This document shows positions 12,791 through 25,071 of a DNA stretch of 64,000 bases, in pieces. Numbering within the stretch: position 1 is the stretch's first letter; every line of letters begins with the position of its first letter. Under the pieces are notes generated by a model. It did no database searches, was not told where the DNA came from, and saw only the letters and a list, made by a program, of their open reading frames with translations. The position numbers and the translations under genes are program-made. The DNA comes from Blastomyces gilchristii SLH14081 (lineage: Eukaryota; Ascomycota; Eurotiomycetes; Onygenales; Ajellomycetaceae): NCBI RefSeq assembly GCF_000003855.2, contig NW_003101671.1:1013279-1077278 (forward strand), given 5' to 3'.

Positions 12791-13573
12791 CCTGCTGTCG
12801 AAGACTATAAGCGGGGAAGTCGAAGTGGTGGTGTTTGGGCGCATGGTGGTGGGTGGTTGTGGCGTAAAGAGTGACGAAGATGGGGGAGCCCGATTAAGCC
12901 ATGATTATGTACAGAGGCAGCGATAAATAGGAAATCAATAGCAGACGATGATAGATGTGATATTGTACAGATGATGTGATGAATAAATGGCTGGTGGTGA
13001 GAGCGTTGGGAGGAGTACAGGACGTTGACATTGGGTTGAAAGCTACGGGCGGGGAAACCGCCGAGAAGCAATCGGGACACGACGAGCAGCAGGCATACGG
13101 TTACGGGGGATTCAACCGGCCCTAGTTGTTATTATGCCCGGGAAAATAAATGGATAGGAGGTTCCATACCCAATTGATAGACTAATCTAGCTATAAAGCC
13201 ATGTATTCTCTTACAGAATGGCATTTACGGTGTACTCTCCGAAGGCGTGGGTAAAATAAATATTTACCTAGCCAGTTTCACCACATATATACGTAGAGAT
13301 AGAAGAGACTCCTCTTGCCAATCGCAAGCACCAGTCCTCGAATTGACCAAATGAGATATAAATCAATTGACATATCGACCAGTGTACTATATATGTACAA
13401 GAAAAAAAAGATTTGGGGAGGGAAAGATGTGATCTTGTTTGCATCAATCCCACACGGTAGCAATTCTATCAACCTCCACCGTCATCACCTCATCGTCGTA
13501 TTTAACCCCATGATATACCCCATCCCATGTCCATCGATCGATCCATCCATCACCAAGGAGGAATAAGAACAGT
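12791..13573. other. Intergenic region between MAK10 and ATP15
   Basis: 783 bp between the MAK10 start codon and the ATP15 stop codon, both genes on the minus strand. It should contain the MAK10 promoter and the ATP15 3' end. It has no convincing additional gene; open frames here are short and unconserved in appearance. Confidence 0.5.
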
Positions 13574-14094
13574 CTATTTCGACGCCGCAGCCGCAGCCGC
13601 AGCAGCCGCAGTCTCTACCTGCGCTGCGGCAAGATTCTTCACTTCGCCTTGTTTGCCATCCTAAAACAGATAAACAATTAGCAAATCCATCATCCGTTCA
13701 CCCAAGCCACTATCATATCTCAATTCTCTCTGTCTTCAACCGTTCCCCAAGCACCCCATCCCGAAACCCCACCCCCCACCCCCCCAATATAGACAGCAAA
13801 CACTCACCTCCCACTTCGCAAACTTCAAATCCATCTGACCACGTCGCTCGGCCTGGAGGCGGGGCTCTTCCTTGAGAGATCGACGGACGGCACGGGCGGC
13901 AACAGCGAGGTAGCGGTTGTAGCTGTGTGTTGGTTAATCAATTGGATATGCTGTTAGCATATTTCCCCATGCTGCGGGTGGTAGAAACATGTTGGGGCAT
14001 GAATGATTTTGATTTGCGGGATGGAACGGAAACAGGTAGATTGAGTGAGAGTCAAAACGTACGTGAGCCCGGCGGCCTTCCACGCAAAAGCCAT
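13574..14094 (-). CDS. ATP15: Mitochondrial ATP synthase F1 subunit epsilon (ATP15)
   Basis: Small stalk subunit of the mitochondrial F1Fo ATP synthase, needed for F1 stability and coupling on the matrix side of the inner membrane. Three exons (14,063-14,094, 13,808-13,922, 13,574-13,660) join in frame into 77 residues with consensus splice sites (donors GTACGT and GTGAGT). The N-terminus MAFAWKAAGLTYNRYLAVAA followed by RAVRRSLK is the family hallmark (W-K/R-x-AG-x-x-Y-x-x-Y-x-x-x-A, then RxSLK). The C-terminus ends in an unusual Ala-rich tail (nine Ala before SK), longer than the yeast protein. The start ATG lies in a good context (gccATGG). The gene is too short and split to stand out as one open frame. 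Confidence 0.93.
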
Positions 14095-14928
14095 GGCTTT
14101 TTTTGGTTGTGGGTGGTTTTTTTCGGTGGGACTGGGGAGAAAGGAAGGGGGGGGAGAGGAGGTAGGTAGCGTTGGCTGAGATGTCGCGGGTTGAATTGGA
14201 TTTCAATTGAACTGTTCAAGACTTCTTTCTTTCTCTTTGACGCCGATGAGGATGGAAATGCAGGAAGGGCAGAATCTAATCCTTTTTCGGTTAGTGTGAT
14301 TGGCCCTGGTTTGAACCAACTTAAGAAATTCAACTTCCGCAAACCAACAACTTCTCCGGTATCCGGCAACGGCAATGTGAAAATTTATCCATGCGCCTCT
14401 AGATATGTTTCTTCCACTGGCAAGGTCGCAGGCTACTGAAGGACTTAGGCTTGCAGGCGGAAACCTCTCCTCCCGCAAGTCCTAGTGCCATATGCCTCGC
14501 CACACTCCCGACCACTATGGATCATGTCACTGTTTATAAGCTGCTCTCTTGTTCGCAGAATGCAATAGATCATTACAGCAATTCGGGGTTCAAAATTCAA
14601 ATTCAATAATTAGATGTATGTCCGCACGTATATATGCCTTGTGTGCGTAGAGATTTAAGATGGGACACTGAGATGTCTATAATATTTAACACTTCGACCA
14701 ACTAATAGGGTGTAGGATAGGTGATACTCTCCAACCATCAATCTAGTGGGGAGAATAATTGCCCATGAACTTAAAGACTTTGCTGGAAATCTATCAATCA
14801 AGTAGGGAAATATAGTTTATAGTGAGGGAAGAGAGAAAAGAAACAGGGATGATAGAAGAGTACAGGAGAAAAAGATTGAAGACAGCCCCAATGCCGTGCC
14901 AAACCGTACTTTATTAGTAACCCCCCCT
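14095..14928. other. Intergenic region upstream of ATP15
   Basis: About 830 bp between the ATP15 start codon and the end of the APH-like pseudogene. It includes the ATP15 promoter. No TATA box or recognisable operator can be singled out with confidence, and no further gene is supported. Confidence 0.45.
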
Positions 14929-16660
14929 CTAATCGGTCTCTTCGTGGTCCTGGAATGGCCAGAAATGTTCAACACACAGGACATCCTCTTCATCCTCACC
15001 CTTGTCGATCCAATGTTTCTTCAACTGTTTATTGACCTCCACAACTCTCTCAAACGACTCATTTCTTACCCATCCATCTTGGCCAACGTCGTCCAAAAGC
15101 GAACGCCAGTGCTCCACGAGGAGATTAGACTTGAACCAGTTCTCTTCGAATTGATAAAAATCCTTCTCATTATCCGGGTCAAAGCGGACAGGGCAGGGAG
15201 CTTTCTGTAGCCTAGTCGACATGAGAGTATCCCAGCTATTGATCACCCTGAGCAAGGCACCTTTGAGGGTAACGACGTTACCGCTCCAAGGTCGGCCAGG
15301 CCTATCCAGAAGATGTTGGGTGAGCATGAGCATTGGATAGCTCAGAGCGTTAAAATGAGGTTTGTTGTCCTTTGCGTTGAAAATCATATACAAGTAGAAC
15401 AGCATTTGCCGTCGGTACAGCTCGTCAGCTTGAGATTTCTCCTCCGGCCCAATGATCCATAATCCTCCGACAGGGTGGGTTTAGTGTAATCTTTGGGAGG
15501 TTCTGAGTCTGGGTTTCGAATAGTGGCGGATTCCCTGCGGCTAGCAACAAAGGGAGGATGGTAGTGTGTTGCCAATCGATTATACATGACACTTCGCACG
15601 AGTCAGAGACATAGATATTTGTCGGGTTGAGATCTAGTTTGTCGGTTAGCCTGGATGCGCAGAAAGAAGTGTTGAATCGCACTCACCTGGATGGCGCATC
15701 GTGGGCTGATTCATGGAATGCGCATGGTCCCCCGGCAAGAGGTATGGACAAATAGAAAGATACTTGTCTAGCAAATCCACGTATATCGCAGGTGCGACTT
15801 CTCCTTCGAGCATAGTATTCTGGGGAAAATCGTTGGTCTGAGGTTTTCCATATTGCTAGTCCATTCCCTCTCCTTCCAACCGATGGAATAGAGATAATCG
15901 CGATGATTTCTCCCTGTACAAAATCATTGGTTAGTACATATGTTAATACCGCATCCGAACAAAGAAGAGGCTCACAAGGGCCCCTATTTAACTCAAGTTG
16001 TGCACGCTTTCCACGCCAAAACATATATTCAGCGGTGGGGCCAATGCAAAATCGGCGAGCGTTTCCATCCTTATCTTCGACTCCAGCTGCGTAGAGATCC
16101 GTCTGGAGATTCTGGGGAAGGCTGTCTTGTAGTAAATACTCTCGTAGGAACCGAAAGGGAATGAAAACAGCTTGCACTCAATCTCCACGTAACTAGCTGG
16201 TAACCAAACGGGCTTGTTCTTTGGCCGTAACACCGAACTAGCGTTCCCCCAAAGGATTCCCAGCAGCCTTCTCCATAACGATATATTCACTTCCCACTTC
16301 GTTTTCTACGTGGGAGGACCAAGGCATAAACTCGTGGAACGGGTATCCCCTTTGAGCGTAAAAAGTCCACCCCACAGTGCAACTTCACTCTCCGTCGCGA
16401 GTCTTTTTGGAACTGCGATAGAGTATGGGATCTTGACGATGACCTCAAGGCCACCAATCCATGGTAAGAAGCAGCACCCTGTTGAAGCCATCGTCAGCAA
16501 GTTTCTTCATATGGACAACTCTTTCCCGGTGTACACTTTGAGCAGTGACCTTCTTAAGGGCCTCAATATTTGAACTCGACATATCATTCAGCAAGTCGAA
16601 GTTTCTCGTTGTAGAGGTAGCGGCCACAACTATAGGAGAAAAACTCTCGTCTAGGTCACG
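14929..16660 (-). pseudogene. APH-like kinase (AIM9-type phosphotransferase family), broken
   Basis: Decayed member of the fungal aminoglycoside-phosphotransferase-like kinases (protein-kinase fold), often annotated AIM9-like. Pieces in order on the minus strand are: ALKKVTAQSV; VIVKIPY (lysine strand); SYVEIECKLFSFPFGSY; RFCIGPTAEYMFWRGKR; a catalytic loop HPDLNPTNIY assembled across a GTGAGT intron near 15,690-15,640; the metal-binding IIDWQHT; then NPDSEPPKDY; and an intact C-terminal block (14,929-15,405) with RFDPDNEKDF and EENWFKSNLL. Lesions are in-frame TGA at 16,584-16,586 (Arg expected), TAG at 16,238-16,240 (Trp expected) and at least four frameshifts, e.g. after PPLFE and at GSLG (about 15.47-15.52 kb). 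Catalytic residues remain but the frame is destroyed. It sits at the island edge next to AT-rich DNA. Confidence 0.85.
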
Positions 16661-17309
16661 GCAGATTCGCGGCCACTTCGCTCATCGTGGATTGGTGTTT
16701 AACGAAGGAAAGACTGCAAAAAATGGCTTGGGTGGTGGGAACTGGTGCAAGATACATAGAAAAGAGTAGCGACCGAGCCTGGAGGTAAAGGGGCTGAAAT
16801 GTCGCTGGCCTTAATCTCGCCAGCATCTCCAGTGTCGGTGATAAAAAATTCATATATCAAGCAACAAGACTCCAAAAGGCCAAAAAAAAGAGGAGCATTC
16901 CATGCAAGGGAGTTTCCCTTGCTGCCAAGCATTTGATCTCAAGAGAGTGTGAGAGAACACTGCACCTATCAGGGAGCACAGTACAGTACAGTGATGTGTT
17001 GAAGAATGAATATTCCATTACTTCATTAACATTTTTCATTGAAGTTTGTGTTGCTTCTAATGAGTCTGAATAAACATTGTGTGCCTGCATCTCTTTCACA
17101 GAGGTTCTTGACCTGAAGACATCTTCACTATCATGTAAGTTAACTATTTAGCTAGTTAGTTACAAATGAGAGCTTGTGAGGTGAATTCATTATTCTCAAC
17201 TAACTATATCTATAAGCTAGTTACATGCAACTGGTGACATACATTATTTAGTTAGTTACTAGTTAATAAGTTAACTACTCAGTAACTCTCAGTAACTACT
17301 CATTATTAT
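16661..17309. other. Island-to-AT boundary without a gene
   Basis: Mixed composition: ordinary GC content to about 16.95 kb, then rapidly AT-rich. It holds the presumptive upstream region of the APH-like pseudogene. From 17,130 to 17,300 short TAACTAGTTA-like words recur. I see no coding sequence with recognisable motifs. Confidence 0.4.
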
Positions 17310-17402
17310 TTCCTTCTGTATAATCAACACTTGGCCTGTATTTAACATCACATAAGAACTCATCATAAGCTTCACTTGTATATAAGTATAATGAAAGAAT
17401 AA
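17310..17402 (+). repeat. 5'-truncated SINE/LINE tail fragment
   Basis: About 93 bp closely resemble the 3' part of the complete SINE at 59,553-59,954, from TTCCTTCTGTATAATCAAC through AGTATAATGAAAGAATAAT. The tRNA-derived head is absent. This is either a truncated SINE or the tail of its partner LINE, since SINEs commonly share the 3' end of a LINE. Confidence 0.6.
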
Positions 17403-19649
17403 TCTCTCTATATATCTCTCTATATATTATAGAAAAACCAACTTTTCTGAGTAAAATGCCCTGTAATGTGACCTTACATAATATCACATATATCTCATTA
17501 AAATGAATTCATCTGAATAGCCAGCTCTGCAGTCTGTACAGCTCTGATATTAATCTTCATTCTTTTCTTTACAGACATTCTCTACTGTATTTACATTCTT
17601 TATACTCTTCTCTACATTCATTTCAATCTATATATTTATTAATATACTCATTTCATGCACTGCTACTTAATATATAAGAATTCTCATTCTCTCAGCATGT
17701 TTAAACAGTCTTAATTTAATACATTATTCTGTACATGCTCTACATACTGTTAAGCTCAATATTATACATATCAGTTATATTCAGTTCAAATCTCTTATCT
17801 ATCATTGAGAAATGTAGTTACTTTTATACTTAACTCACAGCAAGTTAAGCTGTTACACTGTGATATATACTGTGAAGATTATTCATCTCATCTATTTTAC
17901 ACTATTAATCATATCTTCAAGAACTGTAATAACTGTCAGACTCTCAATCATGAATATATCTGTGATATTAAATACTGTTATTTAATAGCTATTATAGCAG
18001 TTGCTGCAGCAGATGAGTCTGTTAATTATATAAATACAGATTCACTGAAGCAGCTGACTCTTAATAATCTTAACACTTAAACTAGCTTAACTATCTCTGA
18101 ACTAGCTATTAATTCTTCAATTACTCACAGCTACTAATCTATTCTCTACACCTTTCACTTCTATATCTATTATTATCAATTACTTAATTTTAACTGAATA
18201 AATATCTACTACTCTGTCTACAGAGCTAAGTATTAAATTAATGAATATATACACAGATTATCAAAGACTTTCTCAGTGTTTTTCATATACTGTGTAAAAG
18301 ATGCTATAAGACTATTATCTATTAGAGAACTCTTATCAGAGTTATATAAGCTATTTAATAATAATACAGCTGATATAAAGTATTTTTATAAGTATATTCA
18401 GAACTACAAATCTGTTCTGACATTTATATCTTTTAAGTATAAGTAGAATTCATATTTGAGTTATCTGACTACTAGCAGTCTGATACTATTTTAAATACAG
18501 AGAAAACTCTATTATCTGTAAGAATTATTAGAGTCTGAGTCAGATAATAATATTTATTTTATACAAATATAAATTCATGATCTACAGATTAGTATGAGTA
18601 TTATAAATAATATAAACTCTGTTATATATTCTAGTATATTTAATTATATTCATATTATATTACTTACTATTCATTTATTTACTTTTTCATATTCTTCTAT
18701 TATATTGTTAACTGCTAATATTTCTAAGATTAATTCTTTTATTCAGCTTTATCAGTCTATATAAGAGATATTACAGAACAGTTCTACTATGTATATCAGT
18801 TTAAATTCTATTATACAGCTGAAGATAGATAATGATTACTATCATAAAAATCTATCTACTATCTCAGAAATTATAGTTATTATATAGAATACTTCTAACA
18901 GTATCTGTCATCTCTGTATTATTCTTCTAATACTATAATAATCTGATGCTGACTTGAGTCTTATATATATTAACTCTTACAGTTTATTATATCTTTCACT
19001 ACATTATATTCTACTTTTTTCTTCAGAAGATCACAGCTGATATATTAATATAAACATGCTTATACATCTCTTACCTGTCTGTAATAGCTCTGATGATGAT
19101 AATATTAATAATACTGTTGAGAATGAAGATGAGTATAACAGCTGTAACCTGACTCTGTGTATATAGTATATATATAATCTTTTTTAATAAGATGATGTTA
19201 ATACTTCTCTTTTCTAAGTCAGATATCTATTTCAGCAGTATTTAATTAATATCTATATAAATATTAATAAATAGCAGCTGAACTGAGTTCATACTTATTA
19301 ATCAGAAATTTATATAGATTAATATAGTGATCTGTATAATACTATACAAACAGATAATACAGACTATGAGCAGCTTAGTCACTGTGTAATATTATCTACT
19401 TCTCATACAGACAGTGAATATTTTATATATAAACTGTTTCAGAATTCTATGATAATTATCTTCAACTACAAATGCTCAACTCTTTTCATTATATTTATAA
19501 CTAACTCTGAGTGAAAGAAGATTATCTATAAGTTACTCTCTGATCAGACTGCAGTGAACTGTTCAGATTTAATTATATATATTTTTATAATAAAGATTTT
19601 TCATTTTCTTAATATTTTCAAATTCAGACAGCTGTTCAGATCAATATTA

Positions 19650-20160
19650 ATCAGAGTATGAATAATTAAATATTAAAAACATGAACTGTTTTATATACAT
19701 CTGTTAATCTGACTAGAGAACTCTGAGTAGTTTTTATAATCTGAGATAATTAATGAAATTATATCTGCAGAGCTGTTAAGCACTACTGAGAATATAAACA
19801 GATTAAATGAATTGATTTATAAATTTATAATTCATAATTTATATAATGCTGACAGAATGAGCCTCTGTTATAAGAATGATAGATGTATAAAATATTTTCT
19901 CAAAGCTTTTCAGAGTGCTACAGCTGTTGAAGAGAATGACTATTCTCTGTATAGATAGTAGCATGATTTATCTATCTCTTTCAAATGTACTATTAATAAT
20001 AGTGAGATTGTAATTGATAATTAATGAGTTATTTCATACAATTTCTATCTTATTCATATATATAAAGCTTATATAAATATTGAGATCTGTGCCTCTGTTG
20101 AAGTTATTAAATATATTAATAAATACATCTATAAGAGTCTGAACTGCACTATTCTCTATA
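19650..20160 (+). pseudogene. Helitron Rep (HUH endonuclease) C-terminal relic
   Basis: Best-preserved part of the Helitron replication initiator. It runs from the HUH motif (first His changed to Tyr, consistent with C-to-T) to the INIEICASVEVIKYINKYIY block. Several in-frame stops separate the pieces. HUH proteins nick and join single DNA strands in rolling-circle transposition; this copy cannot. Confidence 0.7.
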
Positions 20161-20989
20161 TCATTGACTTTAATAATGAGATTAATATTCAACTACACAG
20201 GCATTATATCAGCTCAACTGAGACTATATAATATATATTCATATTCTGTATATATCAGAAGTTTTCATCTGTTGAGATATTATCTATTCATCTATCAGAT
20301 TATCAGATAATTTACTTCTCTGAATCTGAATATAAAGATTATGAATATATAATCAATCATTTGATAAATAATATATCTAAGTTCATAATATTCTTTATCT
20401 AAAACTGTTTATATCTAAATACTCAGTATCTCTATCAAGAATTTCTCTATCATTTTGTTTGAAACAAACATAATCAGAGATGAAAGAACTGTGTGAAGAG
20501 AAGATCAGTTAATTACCTGTCTCATCTCAGTTCATATAATAATAAGATGTTCTTTTTACAGCTTCTTCTTATTAATATACATAGTCTCTCAAGCTTTGAG
20601 ACTCTGTGAACAGTGTATGATGTTTGCTACTCTACATTCTGTATAGCATGCCAGATACTTAATCTTCTGTATAATAATAATAAGTGAATTATTACATTTG
20701 AATCTGCTGTTGTATTTACAACTGCTTATCACATGTGATCAGTATTCATCACTGTATTAATTCATGAGAATATTACAGATTCATCTGCTCTCTGAGTACA
20801 TTTTCATTATACTCTCTGTAATAATCTTTCATATTAACTGTATCAGATAAATTCAGACTGTATTAACAATACTTCTTCAGAAGATTTATATTATAACTAT
20901 AGTCTGTTTCTTATTCAGCAGCTTCTGTATAAGTTTGATAAGACTCTTACAGACTTCAACCTGTCTGCATACAGCTCTGTATGAGATAA

Positions 20990-22420
20990 TCTTATTGAAA
21001 ATCAGCTACTTTTTAAGAAGTAGAACTACAATCTTATAGAGAAAATCATCACTGCAGATACTCTGCAGACACAGTTGAATAATAATTAATATCATGCATA
21101 TAATTCAATTCTGGCTGTAATAGAATTACAGTCATCTCACTATTTTATACAGAGTTTAGATAGCACTGATAAAACATTTCTTTACAGAGCTCTCTATAGC
21201 TGTCTATATACAGGTGAAAAAACAGTTCTTTATATAACTTTCTCTGACATTGCAGCTGTTCTTTTGTCATATAATAGAACAGCTCACTCATGTTTTATCA
21301 TCTTACTTGAATTAAATGCAGATTTCATGTCAAAGATAACTATTCACAGTGAACTGAGTCATCTGCTGCAGACTGTGAATTTAATTATTTAAGATAAGAC
21401 TCTCATACAGTATCACTATTATATGAAGATTGTTAATTATCTTCTTCAAGATTTACATTTATCAGATAAGCTTTTTAATGATATCTCTGTTATATTTAAT
21501 AGTGATTTTATACAGACTCTGTCTATTATGTTATGTAATAGTCATGCTGCAGTTATTACAGCTTGTCTGCAGTATTTATATATATAGCAGTGATTAACTG
21601 TACTGCACTTGATAAGAAATATAAGACTCACTGTGAATAATGACAATGTGATATTTATAAATTAACTTAATCAAATATTATATAATCTGAACTGCATTGA
21701 CTGTATTGATCTTTCATCATATATTCATTAAGTTACTAACATTAGTATGCTGTGTGAGAGAATGTGTTCTACAGCTGAATTTAGAACTGCAGCAGTTCAC
21801 TCTGATTACTTCAAAAGCTATATTATTCTCACTGTATTAAATCAGAATACATTTCACATTAATGAACAGATTATAACAGTTATATCAGAGAACATTCATA
21901 CATTCTATACTGCAAATATAGCTTATACAGATAATCTGACTCTGAGCTGTGAGAAGTTCTTCTGCAAATATTTAACTGTTATTAACTGTTCAGTTCTGTC
22001 ATTATCTGTATTAAGATTGAAAGTGAGCACTTCTGTTATACTTCTGTATAATCTCTGACTGTCTGAAGAGCTCTGCAATGACATAAGAATGATTATACAG
22101 TGAATGATAACTCATTTACTTGAGATGAAGATTATATTCAGTATGTATAAGAATTCAGTTTATATACTGCTACAGATCAATCTATATACTTGATCTATTA
22201 AGATTTCATTTGATATAACTCATCATCAGTTTTCAGTTCATTCATGCTTTGTAATAATAATTAACAAGTCTCAGAAGCAGTCTCTTTCTACTATTAACAT
22301 TAATCTCAGAAACTCTGTATTCTCACATGATCAGCTGTATATTATACTTTCTCAAACTACAGATATCAGTCAGTTGACTGTTCTGCTGAATAAGAATGAT
22401 GAGAAACATATATTAAATGA
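20990..22420 (+). pseudogene. Helitron PIF1-like helicase relic
   Basis: SF1B helicase portion of the Helitron protein. DTLQTQLNN and the altered Walker A (Gly residues replaced) precede a region matching the helicase core, then the open segment 21,747-22,058 and a C-terminal stretch ending near NEIYSEILQ. The phosphate-binding glycines are lost, and stops occur before and after the open segment. Confidence 0.75.
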
Positions 22421-22658
22421 GATATATTCAGAAATTCTACAGTTTCTTAATTAATTCTTCTACTACTGCTGTTTTTTCTTCATTGTCTACAGAATATTAT
22501 TTTCAGATGTTAAAATAGAGATCTTTGAATATGTAAAAAACTGTCATTTCAAATTGACACTAACTATTAAAAAAAAAGAAAGAAGTAATAATACTTCATC
22601 AGACTTATACAGTCTGTTCATGTCATTTTCTATTTTTTGAATTTTTAATCAGAGCTGT

Positions 22659-22825
22659 TGTGATTCAAAGATTGCTTAAGTCAGTGTATAATTACAGGCG
22701 TATGCTGACTTCTTATATACTGTACACTAAATTAATTGATGACTGCTATGACCTCTTTACATTTGTAAGCAAGTTCAGAAGTAGCTGTGTTATTATTCAG
22801 CAGTTATACATTCTTCTGAATTACA
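22659..22825 (-). repeat. 3' LTR of gypsy-1 copy B
   Basis: 167 bp on the plus strand from TGTGATTCAAAG to CTGAATTACA. Same length and order as the partner LTR at 32,157-32,323, differing mostly by transitions. Confidence 0.9.
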
Positions 22826-23440
22826 TTCTCTCTCATCAGATTTAGTTATACTCATGTGATCATGATATACACTCTAGCTTCATGTGAATTAGCATGTCAC
22901 TAGTGTTCATAATTATGTGATTTATCTCTGATTCAGCTAGTATTCTGTGTACACTCTTACAAAGAAACTTTCACTCTATTATATCACTTATTTACTAACT
23001 TTTCTCATTCTTTAATTATCTTCTTTATCATCATCATCATTGAACATTATTATCTTATTCAAGATTTCTGCTTCTTCTTCTGTTTAACATCTTCTATCTA
23101 TTATTCATCTATCACATTGTATATGTTTCTGATAATAATCTCTCATTTTCATAACAAGTGTTCTTATAGTGCTTATACTGAGCAGTTTATTAGCAGTAAG
23201 TGTAATATGTTATGAAATATGATCAGAACTTGTTTATCTTCTAATGATTATCAGAATATACTACTATGAATAACACATCTTCTTCATCTTCTTATATATT
23301 CTTGACTATTTTTCTTCTCAGTGACTTCTGATCATATCTTCTGACATGATTTTACATGAATGTAGATGCTGATATATTTGTTTTTATTTATATAGAATCT
23401 TTATATATTGACAGATCTGTGTCTGCTGATGATAGTGAAC

Positions 23441-23946
23441 TAGACTGGCCGCCGGGATCATGAATTTCACATTTGGTCTCATTTGATCTGGTCTCATACA
23501 TTTCTTGGCATGAATCCGGCTGAGACTGGCTATGAAAAAAACATGTAAAGTGACTATATATCAGATCTTAAAATGAAACCATGACTTGAAAAAAATGAGA
23601 AAGTGATTTCATTTGATCTCATTTAGTCTCATTCTTGACATAAAGTTACTATTTTTAGACATTTTAAGGTTTTTTTTAGACTATTTTTAATTTTTTAAAA
23701 AGTAACACTTTTTGATAACACTCAAATGAGATTTAAAGTCATTTAAAGTAATAAAAATAATTTAAATTGTGAAGTGGAAATCATGGTCTCATTTGGAAAA
23801 TGTGACAAGAGTAGACAGTAAGTCTCACTGAAACAGTATGAGACTACTATCTAATGTTAAAACTGTGTAATGGGATCAGTCGAATTGATAATGAGACTAT
23901 CAAAAAATCTGGTCCTGGTCTCAGACACGGTCACACGGTCAGTCTA
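23441..23946 (-). mobile_element. hAT-like MITE copy 3 (506 bp, reverse orientation)
   Basis: Reads TAGACTGGCCGCC at its left end and ...CGGTCAGTCTA at its right. Exact 8-bp target duplication TAGTGAAC at 23,433-23,440 and 23,947-23,954. The homologous site in copy C (about 62,345-62,365, reversed) has a single TAGTGAAC and no element. This copy preserves the least mutated ends of the family. Confidence 0.92.
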
Positions 23947-24935
23947 TAGTGAACTCAATATTGAATCATTGATCAAGAACTTAAAGAATGTGATAATAAA
24001 GAAATTATCTGTGTTATATATGACTGAGTCTTCTTCATTCTTCTCTACTTCTTCTACTGCTGTTTCTTTCTCTGTCACTTTCTCTCAATCTTCTATTCTT
24101 ATCTCTGTTTCTGATTCTCTCACTTCTGCTACTTCTATTTCTGTGATTCTCACTTCTGCTACTTCTGCTCTCTCTGCTTCTACTGTCTCTACTTTCATTA
24201 TCAGCTCTTCTCATTTCAAGGAGATATTGTGTAGACTTAATGAATTATGTTTCTCAGTGTGTACACTTCTGTTCTTCTTACTGACCTTGAAAATGATTTA
24301 TTATATGAAGACTGTATATAACATAACTATCTGAAGCTCAGTTGCAGATACTGATTATTACATTTATTTTAAATATTTATAATGAGATAATTATTCATTT
24401 ATATCAGAGAATCACTTTCTTCTTTAACAGTGTTGAGATTGTAAGTCTTTTCTTTTTTCATCTTTTCTTTCTAACACTGATTTTTCTGTTCTTAGAGAAA
24501 ATCATTATAAGTTTTATTGTATATAAAGTCATAACATTCACAGATATCAAGAAACTTTTTATAACTGTTAAATTCAATATTACAGATATATTCACTCTGA
24601 TGAATATCTTTGAAATAATCAATCTGTATCAGTTTATTCTCTAGTATTTATTATCTGACTTTGTAATGCAGATGAAGAATATTCATGTTTTCAGAAACAG
24701 AAACATGAATATTGTACTCTTTTACACTTATAGACATGAGACTTGTACACCTTGTCTGAGATGTTATTATGAGAATAAGCTGTTCACATACTGTATTCTG
24801 CTTTCTGCATTTCTCTGTGTCTCTCTCTCTCTTTCTGAGAAGCCTTGTGTGTGTTGTAATTGCATGTATAATTCTAAGATCAGTGAATATTCATTCAGTA
24901 ATTATTACTCCTGCTTTTACAGTTTTGTACACTAA
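23870..24935 (+). pseudogene. Conserved open-frame series antisense to gypsy-1 pol (copy B)
   Basis: Three consecutive plus-strand frames (23,870-24,334; 24,342-24,644; 24,666-24,935) match, in order, the minus-strand frames of copy C at 61,984-62,433, 61,674-61,958 and 61,401-61,655. The first 20 or so codons of the first frame belong to the MITE. The first is Ser/Thr/Ala-rich with a conserved C-terminal block (SSSHFKEILCRLNELCFSV); the third has the CxxC cluster SEKPCVCCNC. No domain is recognised. It could be the remnant of an antisense accessory gene of the element. Confidence 0.4.
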
Positions 24936-25071
24936 TAATAGTTCTTAGTTACTTCAGTGTCAGAGATTATTTTAATTGAAGATAATAACACTGCTAAGAC
25001 TACTCTCTTCTATTCTTAAGCTTCTCTCATTACTTTCTCTCTCTTCTCTGCAGAGAAGATTGTGCATATAC

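Larger units (their letters stand above)
17805..22640 (+). mobile_element. Helitron relic with Rep and PIF1-like helicase regions
   Basis: Rolling-circle transposon decayed by C-to-T mutation. In plus-strand order: an N-terminal Cys-rich segment (17,805-18,080, with NCNNCQTLNHE); a degraded HUH replication-initiator motif (about 19,655-19,720, reading KHELFYIHLL where the family has a GLPHxHLL-type motif); CASVEVIKYINKYIYK of the Rep C-terminus (about 20,090-20,140); a ruined Walker A (SLDSTDKTFLYRAL, near 21,165-21,195); and helicase C-terminal motifs in the 103-codon frame at 21,747-22,058 with VLRLKV. A segment resembling the SHxQLYVALSR-type motif follows (22,325-22,375). Stops are scattered throughout. 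Exact ends (5' TC, 3' CTRR with hairpin) were not located, so limits are approximate. Confidence 0.82.

Noticed and set aside
14929..16660. Frameshifts in the two kinases explained purely as sequencing errors
   Set aside because: Both loci also carry in-frame nonsense substitutions, which homopolymer errors do not produce. Some individual indels could still be errors.
9100..17290. Recurrent TAACTAGTTA-like words (about 9105, 17,130-17,290, 40,395)
   Set aside because: Short, palindromic and AT-rich. No element boundaries or flanking duplications could be found around them.
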